In this document: positions 1 to 5,129 of the stretch, one piece after another
Layout of the letters: the number at the start of each line of letters is the position of its first letter
How positions within the stretch are numbered: position 1 is the first letter of the stretch
Assembly (NCBI RefSeq): GCF_046557915.1
Contig: NZ_JBHEBG010000013.1
Coordinates: forward strand, 1 to 5,129
DNA length: 5,129 nt
Source of the DNA: JBHEBG01 sp046557915
GTDB taxonomy: Bacteria; Bacteroidota; Bacteroidia; Flavobacteriales; Flavobacteriaceae
Direction: 5' to 3'
Notes under the pieces: generated by a model
What the model saw: only the letters and a program-made list of their open reading frames with translations
Told to the model about the DNA's origin: nothing
Database searches by the model: none
Position numbers and translations under genes: made by a program

Positions 1-279
1 ACGGTAAAGGATGACTATGCGTACCATTAGCTAGTTGGTAAGGTAACGGCTTACCAAGGCCACGATGGTTAGGGGCCCTGAGAGGGGGATCCCCCACACT
101 GGTACTGAGACACGGACCAGACTCCTACGGGAGGCAGCAGTGAGGAATATTGGACAATGGGCGGAAGCCTGATCCAGCCATGCCGCGTGCAGGAAGACCG
201 CCCTATGGGTCGTAAACTGCTTTTATACGGGAAGAATAAGGGGCACGTGTGCCCCGGTGACGGTACCGTAAGAATAAGG

Positions 280-321
<42 letters not shown>

Positions 322-558
322 CCGAGCGTTATCCGGAATTATTGGGTTTAAAGGGTCCGTAGGCGGGCGATTAAGTCAGTGGTGAAAGTCTGCAGCTCAA
401 CTGTAGAACTGCCTTTGATACTGGTCGTCTTGAGTCATGGTGAAGTGGCCGGAATATGTAGTGTAGCGGTGAAATGCATAGATATTACATAGAACACCGA
501 TTGCGAAGGCAGGTCACTAACCATGTACTGACGCTGATGGACGAAAGCGTGGGGAGCG

Positions 559-599
<41 letters not shown>

Positions 600-610
600 G
601 ACACTAGCTG

Positions 611-633
611 TCCGTCCGCCTCAGGCGGATGGG
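611..633 (+). repeat. Perfect hairpin at the tip of 16S helix 26 (V5)
   Basis: Bases 615-629 read TCCGCCTCAGGCGGA: six Watson-Crick pairs around a TCA triloop. The stem continues outward through two G-U pairs (614-630, 611-633) and two C-G pairs to give ten pairs. From memory, typical Flavobacteriaceae have a shorter, looser sequence here (ending AATTTCAGTGG), so this tip looks longer and more G+C rich. It may be ordinary variation in a variable helix, or a small palindromic element that settled at a tolerant tip. Confidence 0.75.
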
Positions 634-684
634 CGGCCAAGCGAAAGTGATAAGTGTCCCACCTGGGGAGTACGTTCGCAAGAA

Positions 685-754
<70 letters not shown>

Positions 755-1146
755 GGAACCTTACCAGGGCTTAAATGTAGAGTGACAGGACCAGAGATGG
801 TTTTTTCTTCGGACACTTTACAAGGTGCTGCATGGTTGTCGTCAGCTCGTGCCGTGAGGTGTCAGGTTAAGTCCTATAACGAGCGCAACCCCTGCCGTCA
901 GTTGCCAGCATTTAAAGATGGGGACTCTGACGGGACTGCCGGTGCAAACCGCGAGGAAGGTGGGGATGACGTCAAATCATCACGGCCCTTACGTCCTGGG
1001 CTACACACGTGCTACAATGGCCGGTACAGAGAGCAGCCAGTGGGCGACCACGAGCGAATCTACAAAACCGGTCACAGTTCGGATCGGGGTCTGCAACCCG
1101 ACCCCGTGAAGCTGGAATCGCTAGTAATCGGATATCAGCCATGATC

Positions 1147-1186
<40 letters not shown>

Positions 1187-1260
1187 AGCCATGGAAGCCG
1201 GGAGTGCCTGAAGTCCGTCACCGTAAGGAGCGGCCTAGGGCAAAATCGGTAACTAGGGCT

Positions 1261-1300
<40 letters not shown>

Positions 1301-1301
1301 A

Positions 1302-1310
1302 CACCTCCTT
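1302..1310 (+). other. Anti-Shine-Dalgarno sequence of 16S
   Basis: CACCTCCTT next to the 3' end of 16S is the sequence that pairs with Shine-Dalgarno motifs in mRNA. It is intact, preceded by GGAA rather than the GGAT of E. coli, a form I associate with Bacteroidota. In that phylum most genes lack Shine-Dalgarno motifs although this tail is kept, as established for the group. Confidence 0.9.
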
Positions 1311-1311
1311 T

Positions 1312-1440
1312 CTAGAGCTGCCCCCCTTGGGGGGCACCGAGATGCCCGATTTCCCCGTGCACATGATATCGGGATTGGATTCTTGTTCTTTTTCGATGTT
1401 GTCGGTCCAATTTTTATAATATAAGATCCAAGGAGAGCAG
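1312..1440 (+). other. 16S to tRNA-Ile transcribed spacer
   Basis: A 129-base spacer without a gene. It opens with a strong palindromic hairpin (1319-1336). A second, looser stem may form between CCCGAT at 1345-1350 and ATCGGG at 1368-1373 with a 17-base loop. The second half is A+T rich and holds TGTTCTTTTT at 1384-1393, which resembles the start of a boxA antitermination element but lacks its AACA end, so I treat it as a weak candidate. A TATAAT string at 1415-1420 lacks a matching upstream box. Confidence 0.85.
1319..1336 (+). other. Hairpin just after the 16S 3' end
   Basis: TGCCCCCC and GGGGGGCA form a perfect inverted repeat separated only by TT. In practice this gives seven pairs closed by a CTTG loop. 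It begins eight bases after the 16S end and has no T-run after it, so it is not an intrinsic terminator. A role in folding or trimming of the precursor is possible but inferred only from position. Confidence 0.7.
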
Positions 1441-1514
1441 AGTCCCGTAGCTCAGCTGGTTAGAGCGCTACACTGATAATGTAGAGGTCGGCAGTTCGAG
1501 TCTGCCCGGGACTA
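1441..1514 (+). tRNA. tRNA-Ile with GAU anticodon
   Basis: Carries isoleucine to AUC and AUU codons. The 74-base cloverleaf is complete: acceptor stem AGTCCCG (1441-1447) with CGGGACT (1507-1513), D stem GCTC/GAGC (1450-1453 and 1463-1466), anticodon stem CTACA/TGTAG (1468-1472 and 1480-1484), anticodon GAT at 1475-1477, and a T loop containing TTCGAGT. A1514 is the discriminator base. The next bases are CAA, so the CCA tail is not encoded and must be added by CCA-adding enzyme. The first pair is A-T. Its place between 16S and tRNA-Ala is the standard bacterial rRNA operon arrangement, and it would be released from the common transcript by RNase P and 3' trimming enzymes. Confidence 0.98.
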
Positions 1515-1526
1515 CAATGTCGCTTC

Positions 1527-1624
1527 NNNNNNNNNNNNNNNNNNNNNNNNNNNNNNNNNNNNNNNNNNNNNNNNNNNNNNNNNNNNNNNNNNNNNNNNNN
1601 NNNNNNNNNNNNNNNNNNNNNNNN
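1527..1624. other. Assembly gap of 98 N between the two tRNA genes
   Basis: Unknown bases between tRNA-Ile and tRNA-Ala. The count of 98 is not a round placeholder, so it is probably estimated from read pairs. A likely cause is length or sequence difference in this spacer among rRNA operon copies or strains. Nothing can be said about the content. Confidence 0.99.
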
Positions 1625-1807
<183 letters not shown>

Positions 1808-1869
1808 CATGGCACAGGGTGCATCCGGTGGCGATCTTTACAGATCGTTGCGAGGGGCACCTGCCACAA

Positions 1870-1885
1870 GTTCATTGACATATTG
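1870..1885 (+). promoter_or_regulatory. boxA-like antitermination motif before 23S
   Basis: GTTCATTGACATATTG lies about 85 bases upstream of 23S. It resembles the boxA core (E. coli TGCTCTTTAACA) at 8 of 12 positions. From memory, closely related strings such as GTTCTTTGACATATTG recur in Bacteroidota rRNA leaders and spacers. boxA in nascent rRNA recruits NusB and NusE (ribosomal protein S10) to prevent early termination. It also contains TTGACA, but no suitable -10 box follows, and this sigma-70-like form is not the usual Bacteroidota promoter. Confidence 0.6.
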
Positions 1886-1890
1886 GGACA

Positions 1891-1919
1891 GAGCGCGTAC
1901 GGTTGATACCGTACGGCTC
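1891..1919 (+). other. 12-bp hairpin in the tRNA-Ala to 23S spacer
   Basis: CGTACGGT (1896-1903) and ACCGTACG (1908-1915) pair perfectly around a TGAT loop. Below a bulged G1895, GAGC (1891-1894) pairs with GCTC (1916-1919). No T-run follows, so it is not a terminator. It stands between the boxA-like motif and the A+G-rich leader of 23S and may be a precursor folding or processing element (inference). Confidence 0.75.
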
Positions 1920-1942
1920 GTAAGAATACGAAAGTAGAGTAC

Positions 1943-1957
1943 GAATAGAATAGAATA
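1943..1957 (+). repeat. Triple tandem GAATA repeat
   Basis: GAATA occurs three times in a row, with a fourth copy at 1924-1928. The surrounding 1921-1960 is almost free of C and rich in A and G, giving an unstructured linker just upstream of the 23S terminal stem. Copy number is a plausible site of difference between rRNA operons. Confidence 0.85.
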
Positions 1958-1965
1958 CAAGGTCT

Positions 1966-1975
1966 GGCGACAAGC
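1966..1975 (+). other. 5' strand of the 23S terminal (processing) stem
   Basis: GGCG (1966-1969), a single A (1970) and CAAGC (1971-1975) can pair with GCTTGCGCC at 4910-4918. This makes nine base pairs with A1970 bulged. It corresponds to helix 1, which joins the 23S ends, and to the base of the precursor stem that RNase III cuts in bacteria. It fixes the 23S limits to within a few bases. Confidence 0.7.
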
Positions 1976-2117
1976 TGGAAAAGGGCGTATGGGGAATGCC
2001 TAGGCTCCCAGAGGCGAAGAAGGACGCGATAAGCTGCGAAAAGCTGCGGGGATCGGCACACACGATATGATCCGCAGGTATCCGAATGGGGCAACCCGGC
2101 ATGTTGAAGGCATGTCA

Positions 2118-2134
2118 TCCCGCTTTTAGCGGGA
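2118..2134 (+). repeat. Perfect triloop palindrome in 23S, near helix 10
   Basis: TCCCGCTTTTAGCGGGA forms seven Watson-Crick pairs around a TTT loop. Its position between GGGGCAACCCGGC and CGAACTGAAACATC matches helix 10 of domain I by recall. It has the same style as the hairpins at 615-629 and 2537-2551: short, G+C rich, flanked by T and A, with a three-base loop. Confidence 0.8.
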
Positions 2135-2438
2135 AGCAAACCCGGCGAACTGAAACATCTAATTAGCCGGAGGAGGAGAAAACAAGAGTGATTCCGATAG
2201 TAGCGGCGAGCGAAATCGGAACAGCCCAAACCGATGTTGTTTCGGCAACATCGGGGTTGTAGGACCACGATCTTCGATGCGCAACGAACTGGAACCGTTT
2301 GGAAAGACGGGCCGTAGAAGGTGATAGCCCTGTACAGGCAAGGAGCGTTATCGATAGTGGTATCCTGAGTAGCGCGGGGCACGTGAAACCCTGTGTGAAA
2401 CCGGCGGGACCATCCGCCAAGGCTAAATACTCCTGGGA

Positions 2439-2484
<46 letters not shown>

Positions 2485-2536
2485 GAACAAGGGAGTGAAA
2501 AAGATCCTGAAACCATACGCCTACAAGCGGTCGGAG

Positions 2537-2551
2537 TTCGCCTATGGCGAA
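2537..2551 (+). repeat. Triloop palindrome at the tip of 23S helix 25
   Basis: TTCGCCTATGGCGAA forms six pairs around TAT. The next downstream block, TGACGGCGTGCCTTTTGCAT, matches the segment that follows helix 25 in other bacteria. The inner 12 bases, CGCCTATGGCGA, are repeated exactly at 3174-3185 in helix 45. Helix 25 is one of the two well-known sites where intervening sequences occur in 23S genes, but here it is short and intact. Confidence 0.8.
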
Positions 2552-3053
2552 TGACGGCGTGCCTTTTGCATAATGAGCCTACGAGTTACTTTTACCAGCA
2601 AGGTTAAGTCCTTAAGGGACGGAGCCGCAGCGAAAGCGAGTCTGAACAGGGCGCATCAGTTGGTAGTAGTAGACGCGAAACCGTGTGATCTACCCATGGG
2701 CAGGTTGAAGCTGTGGTAACACATAGTGGAGGACCGAACCCGTTGACGTTGAAAAGTCTTGGGATGACCTGTGGGTAGGGGTGAAAGGCCAATCAAACTC
2801 GGAAATAGCTCGTACTCCCCGAAATGCATTTAGGTGCAGCGTGCAAATAGTTTTATAGAGGTAGAGCTACTGATTGGATGCGGGGGCTTCACCGCCTACC
2901 AATTCCTGACAAACTCCGAATGCTATAAAATGTTTTTGCGCAGTGAGGGCATGGGTGCTAAGGTCCATGTCCGAGAGGGAAACAACCCGGACCACCGGCT
3001 AAGGTCCCCAAGTGTGTGCTAAGTTGACAAAACGCGGTGGAACTGCATAGACA

Positions 3054-3112
3054 GCCAGGATGTTGGCTTGGAAGCAGCCATTCATTTAAAGAGTGCGTAA
3101 CAGCTCACTGGT
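3054..3112 (+). other. 23S GTPase-associated centre (helices 42-44)
   Basis: Matches the 58-base E. coli 1051-1108 fragment with one extra T (AGCCATTCATTTAAAG). It binds ribosomal protein L11 and contacts translation factors. By this alignment the base equivalent to A1067, the thiostrepton contact and methylation site, is G at 3070 (GGCTTGGAAGC rather than GGCTTAGAAGC). Confidence 0.9.
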
Positions 3113-3171
3113 CGAGCGGTTCCGCATGGATAATGATCGGGCATAAGCACACCACCGAAGCCGTGGCTTCG

Positions 3172-3186
3172 TCCGCCTATGGCGAT
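3172..3186 (+). repeat. Palindromic remnant at 23S helix 45, cut by the gap
   Basis: TCCGCCTATGGCGAT has four central pairs (CGCC/GGCG) around TAT, then mismatches, and runs straight into N at 3187. The inner 12 bases equal those of helix 25. The last bases next to a gap are the least reliable, so the mismatched outer positions could be assembly error. Confidence 0.6.
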
Positions 3187-3281
3187 NNNNNNNNNNNNNN
3201 NNNNNNNNNNNNNNNNNNNNNNNNNNNNNNNNNNNNNNNNNNNNNNNNNNNNNNNNNNNNNNNNNNNNNNNNNNNNNNNNN
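3187..3281. other. Assembly gap of 95 N inside 23S helix 45
   Basis: Unknown bases between CACCGAAGC (ending 3161) and GGGTAGGGGAGC (from 3290). E. coli has about 25 bases between these blocks; here there are 128 if the N count is true. The gap therefore sits exactly at the helix 45 tip, a known site of 23S intervening sequences. The gap could also be over-sized. Confidence 0.99.
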
Positions 3282-3930
3282 CAGATGAGGGGTAGGGGAG
3301 CATTGTAGTGCCGCCGAAGGTTTACCGTGAGGTATTCTGGAGGAGCTACAAACGAAAATGTAGGCATAAGTAACGATAATGCGGGCGAGAAACCCGCACG
3401 CCGAAAGACCAAGGTTTCCCCAGCTATGCTAATCAGCTGGGGGTCAGTCGGGACCTAACGCGAACCCGAAAGGGGCAGTGGATGGACAACAGGTCAATAT
3501 TCCTGTACCCGCCCGCGCTAAAAGTGACGGGGATGTGGCGTCGGTGCGCACGGACGGAATCGTGCGTTGAAGGGAGCGGCAACGCCCCGATAGTACACCG
3601 CGGCCTCGGCCAAGGTGACAATCCGGCTTAACATCCTCCGAGAAAAGCGAGCGAGGCGGCCCGTACCGTAAACCGACACAGGTGGTCGGGATGAGTATTC
3701 TAAGGCGCTCGAGAGATTCATGGCTAAGGAACTAGGCAAAATAGACCCGTAACTTCGGGAGAAGGGTCGCCCCCTGTAAGGGGGGCCGCAGTGAAGAGGT
3801 CCAGGCGACTGTTTATCAAAAACACAGGGCTCTGCAAAATCGAGAGATGAAGTATAGGGCCTGACACCTGCCCGGTGCCGGAAGGTTAAGGGGAGATGTC
3901 ATCACGTTTCGGCGTGAGAAGCATCGAACT

Positions 3931-4018
<88 letters not shown>

Positions 4019-4095
4019 CAACGATCTGGACACTGTCTCGGCCATGAGCTCGGTGAAATTGTAGTATCGGTGAAGATGCCGGTTACCCGCAGTGG

Positions 4096-4649
<554 letters not shown>

Positions 4650-4686
4650 TACTGCGGGCGTCAGATATTTGCGTGGCGCTGACCCT

Positions 4687-4700
4687 AGTACGAGAGGACC
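4687..4700 (+). other. Sarcin-ricin loop of 23S
   Basis: AGTACGAGAGGACC is the universally conserved factor-binding loop (E. coli 2654-2667). A2660, the ricin target, falls at 4693. It is unchanged. Confidence 0.97.
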
Positions 4701-4927
4701 GGGTCGGACCGACCGCTGGTGCACCAGTTGTCCCGCCAGGGGCATCGCTGGGTAGCTATGTCGGGACGGGATAAGCGCTGAAAGCATATAAGCGCGAAAC
4801 CCGCCACAAGATGAGATATCTTTAAAGGGCCGTGGGAGACTACCACGTCGATAGGCCATAGGTGGAAGCACAGCGATGTGCGTAGCCGAGTGGTACTAAT
4901 AGCCCGTAGGCTTGCGCCTAAAATGGA

Positions 4928-4962
4928 CGTCCCCGCTCCCGATGTTTATCGGGACGGGGGCG
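4928..4962 (+). other. 15-bp hairpin ten bases after 23S
   Basis: TCCCGAT (4937-4943) and ATCGGGA (4948-4954) pair around GTTT. After a bulged C4936, CGTCCCCG (4928-4935) pairs with CGGGGGCG (4955-4962) including one G-U. It is the most stable-looking structure in the spacer. No T-run follows, so it should not stop transcription, and it probably guides or survives 23S/5S processing (inference). Confidence 0.8.
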
Positions 4963-5063
4963 CCGTAAACCTTGTACTTTATATAATTGCATACCCTGCC
5001 GGAAGCTTCTTACGGACCGCCCTTATGGTGCGCCCTGTCCCTTTGTGTCAAAGATATTGCGCG

Positions 5064-5105
5064 GGCGCGATCCCAGAACCGATACCATCGGGAACTTGGG
5101 GCGCC
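5064..5105 (+). other. Imperfect stem upstream of 5S
   Basis: GGCGC (5064-5068) pairs with GCGCC (5101-5105). After a GAT bulge, CCCA (5072-5075) pairs with TGGG (5097-5100). An inner CCGAT/ATCGG hairpin (5079-5083 and 5087-5091) has an ACC loop. It is a possible precursor element ending about 11 bases before 5S, but the pairing could be fortuitous. Confidence 0.4.
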
Positions 5106-5116
5106 ACGTTAAAAAT

Positions 5117-5129
5117 CTAGGTGGCCATG
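5117..5129 (+). rRNA. rrf: 5S ribosomal RNA, first bases only
   Basis: CTAGGTGGCCATG after an A-run (5111-5115) resembles the 5' end of Bacteroidota 5S rRNA, which I recall as TTAGGTGGTTATAGCG or TTAGGTGGCTATAGCG. The position, about 200 bases after 23S in the same direction, is where 5S is expected. Only 13 bases are inside the window, so the start may be off by one or two and the call rests mainly on context. Confidence 0.65.

Larger units (their letters stand above)
4918..5116 (+). other. 23S to 5S transcribed spacer
   Basis: About 200 bases with no tRNA and no credible gene. It holds a strong hairpin at 4928-4962, an A+T-rich stretch (4970-4990), a small perfect hairpin CTTTG/CAAAG with a TGT loop (5041-5053), and an imperfect long stem at 5064-5105 just before 5S. 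Confidence 0.8.

Noticed and set aside
782..1144. 120-residue plus-strand open frame inside 16S
   Set aside because: It lies wholly within conserved 16S sequence and is a chance frame.
1415..1420. TATAAT string as an internal promoter for the tRNAs
   Set aside because: There is no -35 box at a suitable distance, and Bacteroidota promoters use a TAnnTTTG -7 element that is not present.
1875..1880. TTGACA as a promoter -35 box before 23S
   Set aside because: It is part of the boxA-like motif and no -10 or -7 element follows at the right spacing.

Overview
The window is one ribosomal RNA operon read left to right on the + strand, with no protein-coding gene. The order is 16S rRNA (5' end missing), tRNA-Ile(GAU), tRNA-Ala(UGC), 23S rRNA, and the first bases of 5S rRNA cut off by the window edge. 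Two runs of N (1527-1624 and 3187-3281) are assembly gaps: one between the two tRNAs, one inside the 23S gene. Their odd lengths (98 and 95) look like read-pair size estimates, so this is probably a draft or metagenome-derived scaffold.

The organism is a member of Bacteroidota, most likely Flavobacteriia/Flavobacteriales. The 16S carries signatures I associate with that class: GGCTTAAATGTAG followed by TGACAGG in the V6 region, TGATGGACGAAAGCG with GATGGACACTAGCTGT in V4/V5, AGCCATGGAAGCCGGGAGTG near the 3' end, and a GGAACACCTCCTT 3' terminus. Variable stems are richer in G+C than in typical Flavobacteriaceae, which hints at a lineage outside that family. This is recall-based placement, not a tree.

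Layout: 1-1311 16S; 1312-1440 spacer with a strong hairpin and a boxA-like T-rich stretch; 1441-1514 tRNA-Ile; 1515-1733 inter-tRNA spacer including a gap; 1734-1807 tRNA-Ala; 1808-1968 spacer with a boxA-like motif, a 12-bp hairpin and a GAATA triplet repeat; 1969-4917 23S with a gap at helix 45; 4918-5116 spacer with a 15-bp hairpin; 5117-5129 start of 5S. All parts would be made as one transcript, cut apart by RNases at the spacer stems, and would supply both ribosomal subunits plus two tRNAs.

I found no undescribed biological system. The points most worth a second look are the gap at helix 45, a classic site for 23S intervening sequences; an exact 12-base match between the tips of helices 25 and 45, both known insertion hot spots; a set of small perfect palindromes with three-base loops at rRNA stem tips; and natural base choices at drug-binding positions (G at E. 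coli 1067; the A2057-U2611 pair).
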